Of a stretch of 7,756 nucleotides of DNA, positions 1 through 6,216 are shown one piece after another. This DNA is from Candidatus Tectimicrobiota bacterium (lineage in GTDB: Bacteria > UBA8248): the NCBI GenBank assembly GCA_016184445.1, contig JACPCT010000243.1:1-7756 (forward strand), given 5' to 3'. The notes under the pieces were generated by a model. That model saw only the letters and a program-made list of their open reading frames with translations. It was not told the origin of the DNA and did not search any database. Within the stretch, counting starts at the first letter, position 1. The number at the start of each line of letters is the position of its first letter. The translations under genes were made by a program, and so were the position numbers.

Positions 1-1128
1 CTGGTAGAGCGCCTCTATCTTCTCACACATCCGCTCGGCGCTGTAGGCCTGGGCAAGCCTCCGCCCGGCCTCGCCCATGGCCCGGCGCTCCTCCGGCCGG
101 GCCAGGAGCCGGCCGATGGCCGCCGAGAGGGCGGCCGCGTCGCCGGGAGGGACCAGGAGCCCCGTCTCCTCCTCCCTCACCACTGCGGGGAGCCCTCCCG
201 TCCGGGCCGCCACCACCGCCAGCCCCGCGGCCATGGCCTCGACCGCGGCCCGGCCCATGCCCTCGTTCCGGGAGGGGAAGGCGAACAGGTCCAGCTCCTC
301 GAGCAGGTCGCCCACGTCATCGCGCCAGCCCATGAAGCGGACCCCCTCGGCGACCCCCAGCTCCCGGGCCAGGGCCTGATACTCCTCCCGCTTCTCGCCC
401 TCGCCGATGAGGATGAGCCGCGCCCCGGGGTGCCGGTCCCCGAGCAGGGCGAAGGCCTGGATGAGGAGGCCGTGGCCCTTGATCGGGTCGAGGCGGCCCA
501 CCGAGCCGACGAGCGCTCCCTCGGCCGGGAGCCCCAGCGCCCGGCGGCGGCTGGGTCCCGTTCCGGCCCGGGCCTTCGGGCCGGGCAGGGGGATGCCGCT
601 GAAGATCGTGACGAACTGAGAGGGGCGCCCCACGCCCAGGGCGAGGTGCTCCTCTGCCTCGCGGTCGGTGAGGGTGACGATGGCGTCCGTCCAGCGGGCC
701 ATCAGGCGCTCGGCCCAGATGAACAGGCGCGTCTTCCAGGGCCCGAAGTAGCCGTAGAAGACGTGGCCGTGCGGGGTGTGGACGACCCGGCACCCCCCCG
801 CGAGCCGGGCCGCCAGGCGGCCCAGGATGCCGGCCTTCGAGGTGTGGGTGTGCACAAGGTCGAACCGGCCCCCGCGGATCAGGCGCCAGCAGGCCCGCAG
901 GGCGACGGCGTCCTTCACGGGATGAACGGCGCGGATGAGCGAGGGGATGCGGACCAGCTGGACTCCCTCCGACTCGGCCTCGGGCCGCATCGGCGATTCC
1001 TCCGTCAGGCCCAGCCCCGCGGCGAGCACCACCTCATGCCCGCGCCGCCGCTGGCCGATGCAGCTGAGAAGGGTGTTGTCGGCCGAGCCTCCCCGGTCAA
1101 GCCGCGTGATGATGTGGAGAACTCTCAA
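1..1128 (-). CDS. Family-4 (GT-B) glycosyltransferase, C-terminus cut by window edge
   Basis: The minus strand reads without a stop for 376 codons to the left edge, so only the last few residues are missing (family members usually have about 370-400). It should be a cytoplasmic GT4 enzyme moving a sugar from an NDP-sugar onto a lipid-linked or nascent glycan. Visible landmarks: an N-terminal Gly-rich acceptor-side loop (RLDRGGSADNT, residues 9-19), HTHTSKAG at 93-100, the donor-phosphate motif GRLDPIKG at 211-218, and the E-x7-E motif EGMGRAAVE with E289 and E297, followed by the usual GG(L)P and ETGLLVPPGD segments. The start is a TTG with GGGAGAGG a few bases upstream (1133-1140); no ATG fits, because homology begins at the first residues (LRVLHIITRLD). 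It lies 121 bases downstream of the ferredoxin gene on the same strand, so it is either the last gene of that operon or has its own promoter. A run of seven G (coding strand, 793-799) does not break the frame. Family call is firm; donor and acceptor are unknown. Confidence 0.93.
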   Translation of the reverse strand, partial: MRVLHIITRLDRGGSADNTLLSCIGQRRRGHEVVLAAGLGLTEESPMRPEAESEGVQLVRIPSLIRAVHPVKDAVALRACWRLIRGGRFDLVHTHTSKAGILGRLAARLAGGCRVVHTPHGHVFYGYFGPWKTRLFIWAERLMARWTDAIVTLTDREAEEHLALGVGRPSQFVTIFSGIPLPGPKARAGTGPSRRRALGLPAEGALVGSVGRLDPIKGHGLLIQAFALLGDRHPGARLILIGEGEKREEYQALARELGVAEGVRFMGWRDDVGDLLEELDLFAFPSRNEGMGRAAVEAMAAGLAVVAARTGGLPAVVREEETGLLVPPGDAAALSAAIGRLLARPEERRAMGEAGRRLAQAYSAERMCEKIEALYQ

Positions 1129-1249
1129 TCCGCCTCTCCCGGCCCGGCGTCGGCCTCGGAGGGGAATCTTAGCAGGCCCGCGGGAGCCGGTAAAGGCTGG
1201 ATTTGCAATCAAATCAATTATTTGTACTTGCCGCCGCCCCGCGCTGTGG
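1129..1249. other. Intergenic gap with the window's only AT-rich island
   Basis: Between the ferredoxin stop and the next glycosyltransferase start lies a short non-coding stretch. At about 1199-1231 it holds the only clearly AT-rich patch in the window. Inside it are two overlapping inverted repeats sharing an arm: GATTTG-CAAT-CAAATC (1200-1215) and CAAAT-CAATT-ATTTG (1210-1224). On the minus strand TTGATT could serve as a weak -35, but I see no convincing -10 at 16-18 bases from it, and no GC stem followed by a T-run on either strand. It may be an operator or promoter region for the downstream glycosyltransferase; this is inference. Confidence 0.4.
1133..1140 (-). promoter_or_regulatory. 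Ribosome binding site deciding a TTG start
   Basis: On the minus strand GGGAGAGG is followed by CGGA and then TTG. This purine-rich Shine-Dalgarno stretch at normal spacing is the reason for choosing the TTG at 1128 as start of the glycosyltransferase. Confidence 0.6.
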
Positions 1250-1507
1250 CTAGGCCGGTCTCCGGGCGGGGAGGCCCATGAGGGTCTCGACCGGGGTCTG
1301 GCAGTCGAGCATCTCGGGCGGGAAGACGACCTTCACCGCATCCACCGGGCAGTGGTCCTCGCAGGCGCCGCAGTACCAGCACTCGTCGGGGTACTTCACC
1401 TCGGGCGGCTCCTCCCGCGACTCGCGCCAGATGATGTCGCCGGGGCAGAAGAAGTCGCAGATCGTGCATCCGGAGAGGCACGTCTTCTCGTCAATCAGTA
1501 TGGGCAT
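1250..1507 (-). CDS. Small ferredoxin with two [4Fe-4S] clusters, AprB-like
   Basis: This 85-residue protein is predicted to carry two [4Fe-4S] clusters and pass electrons to or from the flavoprotein encoded just upstream. The first motif is C10-x3-C14-x2-C17-x3-C21-P and the second C43-x2-C46-x2-C49-x3-C53-P. The x3 spacing in the first motif and the segment PDECWYCGACEDHCP resemble the beta subunit of adenylylsulfate reductase (AprB). The protein ends soon after the second cluster and lacks the long C-terminal tail that canonical AprB (about 150 residues) wraps round its partner. An extra cysteine, C69, sits in the short tail. Its ATG overlaps the end of the flavoprotein gene by 17 bases, a strong sign of translational coupling and of a two-subunit enzyme. 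No signal peptide or Tat motif is visible, so it should be cytoplasmic. The Fe-S role is firm; the physiological electron partner beyond the flavoprotein is unknown. Confidence 0.93.
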   Translation of the reverse strand: MPILIDEKTCLSGCTICDFFCPGDIIWRESREEPPEVKYPDECWYCGACEDHCPVDAVKVVFPPEMLDCQTPVETLMGLPARRPA

Positions 1508-3305
1508 GGGCGCTCGCTTCCCCCAGCGAAACCGTGGAGCGGGTGTCCTCGGGGGTGAGCCCCGTCGGCACGGAGGAGACGCGGAGGTCCTCTCCCTGAA
1601 GCTCCACGACGATCATCTTCAGCCCCGTCGCGTCGTCGCGGGCGGGGTAGTCGGCCCGGGCGTGGGCGCCGCCCCCCCGCGTCTCCCTCCGCTCGATCGC
1701 GCTCGCGGCCATGGCCTCCGCGACGGCCCGGATGCTGCGCGCCTCGTGGACGCGCATGAGGCCGTGGTGGTCCCGGGCGGTCATCTCGCCCTCCCGCGCG
1801 CGCAGGGCCCTCAGGCGCCGGAGACCCTCCCGCATGTGGGGCTCGTCCCGGTAGAAGCCGACGTAGTCGGTCACGACGGAGCGCACCTCGTCCTCGAACC
1901 GGGAATGGGTGTAGCCGCCCGGGTTCTGGAGGGGGCTCAGGATGGCGCCGCGCAGGGCGGCGATCTCCTCCTCCGGGAGAGCGCGCGGCTTGCGGGCGGC
2001 CAGGGCGTGGCGGGCGGCCTCCTCGCCCGCCACCTTGCCCAGCACGGCGGCGCCGGAGATGCCCGCGCCCATGGTGGAGCAGTCGCCCGCGGCGAAGAGG
2101 CCCTCCACGTTCGTCCCGGTCCCGGGGTCGATCAGGATCCCGCTCGATCGGAAGAAGGTGCCCCCGTGGCGGCTGGAGAGCTCCGAGACCGTGACCTCGA
2201 AGGGCGCCTTGCCGATGTCGATCCCCTTCTGCTCGAAGAAGGCGGGCATGGCGGGGCGGTCCACCCCGAGGGTCTCCTTGAGGCGGTGGATCTCCTCCGG
2301 GGGCAGGTGGGTGCAGTCGCAGTAGATGGGGCCCCTGCCCGCCATGATCTCGGACACGATCCCGTGCACGAGGTCCCCCCGCCGGGCGCGCTCGCCGTCG
2401 GGGTGGTACCTGAACATGAAGCGCTCGCCCTGGCGGTTGATGAGATGGCCGCCGCCTCCCACGAAGGCGTTGGTCCCCTGGGTGGAGTAGCCCTTGGGGC
2501 AGAGGGTGCAGTCGTAGAACTCCATGTTCGCGAGCCGGGCGCCCCGCCGCAGGGACATCGCCTGGCCGTCCCCCGTGTTGTAGGGGGTGTGCCAGCTGTC
2601 GAAGGGGAGGCCCGAGGCGTTGCGGGACATGCGGTTGGTCTCGCCGGTGGCCATCACCACCGCGCGCGCCAGGATGAAGTAGAAGGTGCCGTGGCGGATG
2701 TGGAAGGCGGCCGCCCCCCGCACCCGGCCGTCCTCGACCAGGATCTCGGGCACCATCACCCGCTCGAGCACCAGGGCCCCGGTGTTCCGGGCGGCCCGGC
2801 CGATGAGGTGCTTGAAGTCCCTCCCGTCGAAGTTGATGGTGTACTCGCCCGGCATCCCGAAGGAGCGGTGGCGGTAGTACTTGCGCCCCGTCTCCGGGTC
2901 GGTGAAGTCCACGCCCAGCTTCTCGAGGTAGTGGACCATGGGCTTCAGGCCGTGGAGCAGGCGGGCGGTCGTGCCCATGTCCGCGATGCCGTCGGTGAGC
3001 CGGGGTACGTGCCGGAGCAGGTATTCCGGCGTGTCCCACTCGGGGCCCTCCTCCAGGACGGAGAAGAAGTGGTCCACCCCCGCGGCCACGCTCCCCGAGC
3101 GCTCGATGATGCCGCCCTTCTCGCAAACGGTGACCCTGGCCCCGGCCTCGGCGGCACCGAGGACGGCCAGGCACCCCGCTACCCCTCCGCCCACCACGAG
3201 GACGTCGGTCTCGATGATCTGGGTTTTCTCCGAGGGAGGGCGGAGGCGCGCGGCGGGGCTCTTCAACGGGATCTCCTCAAGGCAAGCCGGTGCATCCTGG
3301 GACAT
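1491..3305 (-). CDS. AprA-like / fumarate-reductase-family FAD flavoprotein
   Basis: This 604-residue cytoplasmic flavoprotein belongs to the superfamily of succinate dehydrogenase/fumarate reductase, L-aspartate oxidase and adenylylsulfate reductase alpha (AprA). The dinucleotide fold begins at about residue 33: GGGVAG at 39-44, with the ribose-binding acidic residue E62 in VCEKG. It is followed by an AprA-like IIERSGSVAAG (66-76), an internal ATGE (219-222), and the second FAD segment GLFAAGDC at 402-409. A helical C-terminal region fills the last 170 residues. The EGxRGEGG segment that carries the catalytic Arg of succinate dehydrogenases is absent: the matching stretch reads FVGGGGHLIN, before the conserved GERFM. 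A Cys pair C266/C269 and C329/C331 stand out, so the substrate is probably neither succinate nor fumarate. It overlaps the ferredoxin gene by 17 bases and starts just after the AsnB-like gene. The ATG at 3305 (MSQDAPAC) has only a weak RBS. A GTG at 3323, in a GTGA overlap with the asnB-like stop and behind GAAGGAGG, would add six residues. The frame stays open to 4022, but that extension is asnB antisense-frame sequence. Substrate unknown. Confidence 0.9.
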   Translation of the reverse strand: MSQDAPACLEEIPLKSPAARLRPPSEKTQIIETDVLVVGGGVAGCLAVLGAAEAGARVTVCEKGGIIERSGSVAAGVDHFFSVLEEGPEWDTPEYLLRHVPRLTDGIADMGTTARLLHGLKPMVHYLEKLGVDFTDPETGRKYYRHRSFGMPGEYTINFDGRDFKHLIGRAARNTGALVLERVMVPEILVEDGRVRGAAAFHIRHGTFYFILARAVVMATGETNRMSRNASGLPFDSWHTPYNTGDGQAMSLRRGARLANMEFYDCTLCPKGYSTQGTNAFVGGGGHLINRQGERFMFRYHPDGERARRGDLVHGIVSEIMAGRGPIYCDCTHLPPEEIHRLKETLGVDRPAMPAFFEQKGIDIGKAPFEVTVSELSSRHGGTFFRSSGILIDPGTGTNVEGLFAAGDCSTMGAGISGAAVLGKVAGEEAARHALAARKPRALPEEEIAALRGAILSPLQNPGGYTHSRFEDEVRSVVTDYVGFYRDEPHMREGLRRLRALRAREGEMTARDHHGLMRVHEARSIRAVAEAMAASAIERRETRGGGAHARADYPARDDATGLKMIVVELQGEDLRVSSVPTGLTPEDTRSTVSLGEASAHAHTD

Positions 3306-3319
3306 GCCGCCCCAATCTA

Positions 3320-5017
3320 TCACATCCCTCCTTCGGCGGGGAAAAAGCGGTCGTACCATGCCGAGAAGGTCATCCATCCCCAGAGCGCGAGGCCCCAATC
3401 GGCCCGGCCCGAGACGTGCTCGCCCAGGAGCCGCAAGGGGCCCTCCCGCTCGAGCAGGCACCAGCGCTCCACCTTGCCGGGCGCCAGGAGCTCGCGGGCC
3501 GTGCCGGCCAGCTCGCCGCGCAGCCACTCCGCGACCGGGACGGTGAAGCCCTTGCGGGAGCGGTCCAGGATCTCCCGGGGCAGGAGATCCCGCAGGGCCT
3601 CGCGGAGGAGGCGCTTGCCGGTGGACCCGGCCACCTTCCAGGAGAGCGGCATCGAGGCCGAGAGGCGCAGCATCGGGGCCGAGGCCAGGGGAAGGGCCAG
3701 CTCCAGCCCGTCCGCCGCCGCCAGGGTCCCGGCCATGGGGCCGAGGGCGGCCCGCAGCCATTGGTCCAGGTCCACTTGGAGGAGGGCGAGGGGATAGCGG
3801 GAGGGGTTTCCCCGGCCATCTTCCGGGCGGACGACCTGGGCGAAGCGCGCCAGGCCTCCCCGCAGGCGGGCGGCCTCCTCCTCCCCCATCAGGGCGTACA
3901 TCGCCCGGTGCATCTCGAGGGGACCGCCTTGGGCCGCCAGCGCCTCGCGGAGGGAGGGATGGGAGGCCCGCCGGGCGAGCGCCTGCCGGATGAAGAGGGG
4001 CAGGCGGCCCAGCCAGGGCCACCAGGGGGCCAGGAGGTGCTTCCGGTGGCCGCCGAACACTTCGTCCGCGCCCAGGCCGGAGACCACCCGCCGCAACCCC
4101 CGCTCCCGGGCCAGGGCGAAGGCCCGGCAGTTGGCCACGGCCGAGGCGTTGCCGCCGGGGGCCTCCATGCTGCTCACGATCCAGCCCAGGCTCTCCCGGG
4201 CGTCCTCCGCCGTGAGGGTGAGATCCAGGAACTCCGCGCCGTGGCGCTCGGCCATGGCGCGCGCGAAGCCGCGGTCCGGGCTGTCCCCGGCCCCGGCGTG
4301 GATGGCGACGATGGGGCCCTGGCGCGCCTCTCGCAGGAGGGCGAGGAGGGCGGTGCTGTCCATGCCCCCGCTCAGGAGGAGGCCAATCGGCTCTCCCGGC
4401 GGGAGATCGGCCGCCGCCGCCGCTGCCTCCCCGGCGGTTTGCCGCAGCTGGCGCCTGGCCTCGCCGCGCCCGCCAGCCGGCTCGCCGCCCAGGGGGATGA
4501 AGGGCTGGCTCGCGACGCCATCCGAGGAGATGACCAGTTGCTCGCCCGGCGGGAGCCTCCGCACGCCGCCCAGCAGGGTGCGGCCGGGCGGGATCGAGAG
4601 GTAGCGCAGGAAATGCTCGCAGGAGGCGAGGTGGAGCTTCTCCTCTCCCGGGCGGGTGAGGTCGGCGAGGCGGTCGCTGAAGCCGAGCTGGCCGCCCGCC
4701 TCCCGGTAGTAGAGGGTCTGGAGCCCCCAGGGGTCGGCTCCCAGGGTGAGGCGCCCTCCCTCCCAGACGGCGAAGGCGAAGCCCATCCCCGCCTGGAGGA
4801 AGGGGCGCAGGATCGTCTCCGCGCCGCCGGGCCAGGCCGCAAGGGCCCGGGCCAGGTCCCCGCGCGGCTGCCGGGCGGGCCCCAGGACGACGGCCTGGGC
4901 CTCCCCCTCGGCCTGGAAGGGTGCGCTGCCCTCATCCCAGGCGAGGAGGGGGCTTCCTCCCGCTGGCCGCCCGGCTGAGCTCGCCCCAAGCCGGAGGACG
5001 CCCGAGAGGCTAGCCAT
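3320..5017 (-). CDS. Asparagine-synthetase-like protein with degenerate glutaminase domain
   Basis: This is a 565-residue AsnB-family protein. The synthetase half (about 205-500) looks functional. It has the PP-loop SGGMDS at 216-221 that binds ATP/PPi, SGLGADEVFGG at 313-323, and the catalytic lysine context SRKGF with K489, followed by TVPVAEWLRG. The N-terminal half keeps late Ntn-domain features (MGFAFAVWEGG near 78-88, LQTLYY near 99-104) but begins MASLSGV where glutamine-dependent enzymes begin M-C-G-I-x-G. The nucleophile Cys2 is therefore Ala, and the usual RGPD, NGEIYN and SDTE signatures are missing. The domain also seems about 30 residues short. It should be unable to hydrolyse glutamine; free ammonia or another amine, or an intramolecular nucleophile as in beta-lactam synthetase, are the known alternatives in the family. 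In the substrate half the usual PFLD reads PLAS. The start is an ATG with GGAGGG five bases upstream, overlapping the preceding glycosyltransferase by 8 bases. AsnB homologues are common in surface-glycan clusters; the substrate is unknown. Confidence 0.9.
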   Translation of the reverse strand: MASLSGVLRLGASSAGRPAGGSPLLAWDEGSAPFQAEGEAQAVVLGPARQPRGDLARALAAWPGGAETILRPFLQAGMGFAFAVWEGGRLTLGADPWGLQTLYYREAGGQLGFSDRLADLTRPGEEKLHLASCEHFLRYLSIPPGRTLLGGVRRLPPGEQLVISSDGVASQPFIPLGGEPAGGRGEARRQLRQTAGEAAAAAADLPPGEPIGLLLSGGMDSTALLALLREARQGPIVAIHAGAGDSPDRGFARAMAERHGAEFLDLTLTAEDARESLGWIVSSMEAPGGNASAVANCRAFALARERGLRRVVSGLGADEVFGGHRKHLLAPWWPWLGRLPLFIRQALARRASHPSLREALAAQGGPLEMHRAMYALMGEEEAARLRGGLARFAQVVRPEDGRGNPSRYPLALLQVDLDQWLRAALGPMAGTLAAADGLELALPLASAPMLRLSASMPLSWKVAGSTGKRLLREALRDLLPREILDRSRKGFTVPVAEWLRGELAGTARELLAPGKVERWCLLEREGPLRLLGEHVSGRADWGLALWGWMTFSAWYDRFFPAEGGM

Positions 5018-5022
5018 GGGCG

Positions 5023-5028
5023 CCCTCC
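5023..5028 (-). promoter_or_regulatory. Ribosome binding site inside the upstream gene's end
   Basis: GGAGGG on the minus strand lies five bases before the ATG at 5017 and within the last codons of the glycosyltransferase remnant. It fixes the AsnB-like start there; the open frame continues upstream to 5212, but that extra stretch is only the glycosyltransferase read in the wrong frame. Confidence 0.65.
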
Positions 5029-5510
5029 AAGAGGCGGAGGTAGGCCTCCTCGGTCCGCCGGGCGTGGGCCTGGATGGTGAAGCGCTCGGCCACCCGGCGC
5101 CGCCCGGCCTCCCCCATCCGCTGGCGCAGGGCGGTGTCCTCGGCCAGGCGCGCGATGGCCGAGGCCAAGGCCTCCGGGTCGCGCGGGGGCACGAGGACGC
5201 CCGTCTCCCCATCGGCTGCGACCTCGGGGGTGCCGCCGGTCGAGGTGCCCACCACCGGCTTGGCCATCGCCATCGCCTCGAAGATGACCCGCCCGCAAGG
5301 CTCCGCGTCCGAGGGGATGACGCAGATGTCGAGGGCGGCGGTGTGGGCCCGCACGTCGCGCTGGTAGCCCGAGAAGAACACCCGCTCCCCCAGGCCCTGG
5401 GCGGCCACGCGGGCGCGGAGTTCCTCTTCGCATTTCTTCTCGCCCTCGAAAAGGCCGGCCCCCACGATGAGAAAGCGTAGGTTCGGGAATCGCGGGATGA
5501 CGGCCCACCA

Positions 5511-5533
5511 CCCCGGCGAGCACCTCGCCGGGG
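5511..5533. repeat. Perfect 10-bp GC hairpin beside the frameshift
   Basis: CCCCGGCGAG and CTCGCCGGGG form a perfect 10-bp inverted repeat separated by CAC, inside the coding sequence for PGEVLAG of the broken glycosyltransferase. It ends about 9 bases from the deletion point. Such a stem could cause polymerase slippage in the cell or dropout during sequencing. Confidence 0.75.
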
Positions 5534-6138
5534 CCCGCGCCATAGCGGGCGCGCACTTCATCGCCGGAGACCGAGGGATGGAAGCGCTCCACGTCCACCC
5601 CGTTGATGATGGTCAGGGTCTTCTCCGGGAGGTTGCCGAGGCGGCGGAAGCGCTCCCGGATGGCGTCCGAGTTGGCGATGAGGAGGGAAGCGAGGGGGAG
5701 GAGGAGGCGGTCGAGGTCGATCTCCTCGCCCGGGATGATGAGGTTGCGGGCGTGCCAGACGGCGGGGAGGCCCGCGGCCCGCGCGGCCAGGGCGGCCGGG
5801 ATGTTGGTGGCGGGCCCGTTGGCGTGGAGGAGGGAGACGGCCCGGGCCCGGGCCACACTCCGCAGGCGCAGCGCGGTGCGGGCAAGGAGGTCCAGGCGCC
5901 GGAGGGGGCCGTACTGGGCCGGGATGACCTCGACCCCCAGCTCCCGCGCGGCCTCGGGGAAGGGCCCCTCCGGGGGCGCGGCCAGGAGGGGGCGGAAGCG
6001 GCTCCGGTCCAGGTGGCGGAACAGTTCGAGGAGGCTCGTCTCTCCCCCGCTGATCTGGGTGTAGTGGTGGCATGGGACCAACCTAGCACTTGGCCCTCCG
6101 GGAAAAAAGGTCAAAAGCCCTGGGGGAGGGCCGGTTTC

Positions 6139-6189
6139 CTGCCATTTTCCGGGCGGGGCGGATAGAATGCGGGGGCTGCCATTTTCCGG
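6139..6189. repeat. 14-base direct repeat flanking a promoter-like -10
   Basis: CTGCCATTTTCCGG occurs twice in the same orientation, at 6139-6152 and 6176-6189, with start points 37 bases apart. The first copy overlaps the possible -35 and the second lies just downstream of the TAGAAT box. The second copy continues into CAG and so forms a short inverted repeat (CTGCC, 7-base loop, GGCAG; 6176-6192) in the untranslated leader. The arrangement suits a paired operator or a small duplication; function is inferred only. Confidence 0.6.
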
Positions 6190-6205
6190 CAGGGCGCTGG
6201 GAAGC

Positions 6206-6212
6206 GGAGGGG
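6206..6212 (+). promoter_or_regulatory. Ribosome binding site of the methyltransferase gene
   Basis: GGAGGGG stands four bases before ATG 6217. It supports this start, which lies in a different frame from most of the methyltransferase domain, and so supports reading the two frames as one broken gene. Confidence 0.6.
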
Positions 6213-6216
6213 CCGC

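Larger units (their letters stand above)
5010..6081 (-). pseudogene. Family-4 glycosyltransferase broken by internal deletion and frameshift
   Basis: Two reading frames together make one GT4 enzyme. The N-terminal domain (about 194 codons) runs from 6081 to about 5500: MVPCHHYTQISGGETS, a HANGPATNIP segment, IANSDAIRERF and INGVDVERFHP, ending LAGVVGR. The C-terminal domain resumes in another frame at about 5496: PRFPNLRFLIVGAG, then the E-x7-E motif EPCGRVIFE and ETGVLVPPRD, stopping with TAG at 5010. Between VVGR and PRFPN about 17-18 residues are missing, including the donor-binding G-R-x-x-P-x-K-G lysine and the helix after it. A loss of about 50 or 53 bases (3n+2) explains both the gap and the frame change. 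Restored length would be about 375 residues, normal for the family. The proposed TTG start (6081) has GGAGGG 12 bases upstream and is uncertain. Codon use stays normal on both sides, so the lesion is recent or an assembly error. It is the first gene of the leftward operon. Confidence 0.85.
6082..6216. promoter_or_regulatory. Divergent control region between the two gene sets
   Basis: This 135-base stretch separates the leftward glycosyltransferase operon from the rightward methyltransferase operon and must hold the promoters of both. Rightward, CTGCCA (6139-6144) and TAGAAT (6163-6168) are 18 bases apart, a plausible sigma-70-type -35/-10 pair with a good -10 and a mediocre -35. Leftward, TTGACC (6109-6114 on the minus strand) is a good -35 match, but no -10 stands at a normal distance. 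A 14-base direct repeat and a small hairpin lie on either side of TAGAAT. Regulators cannot be named from sequence. Confidence 0.5.

Noticed and set aside
793..799. Seven-base homopolymer as a phase-variation tract (a similar run at 1672-1678)
   Set aside because: Both runs are in frame, short, and expected in DNA this GC-rich; nothing else suggests switching.
1250..3305. Dissimilatory adenylylsulfate reductase (aprBA)
   Set aside because: The ferredoxin is too short for AprB, gene order is flavoprotein first, substrate-loop residues differ, and no sat, qmo or dsr gene is present; only AprA/AprB-like is claimed.
1278..3797. 839-codon open frame on the plus strand
   Set aside because: It is antisense to the flavoprotein and the end of the AsnB-like gene. 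Its product is Gly/Ala/Arg/His-rich with no motif, as expected for the complement of GC-rich codons, whereas the minus strand shows clear FAD motifs.
3306..4022. N-terminal extension of the flavoprotein to 4022
   Set aside because: The extra 239 codons are wrong-frame AsnB-like coding sequence with Pro/Gly/Arg bias; FAD-fold homology starts about 30 residues after the ATG at 3305.
3290..4978. 562-codon open frame on the plus strand
   Set aside because: It is antisense to the AsnB-like gene and made of low-complexity Gly/Ala/Glu/Pro sequence without a recognisable domain.
5490..5510. Programmed ribosomal frameshift in the glycosyltransferase
   Set aside because: No slippery heptamer is visible, and conserved residues are missing as well as the frame shifted, which slippage cannot explain.
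6076..6114. Leftward promoter TTGACC (6109-6114) with TGCTAGGTT as extended -10
   Set aside because: The spacing is about 23 bases, and the box would overlap the proposed start codon, so it was not called as a promoter.
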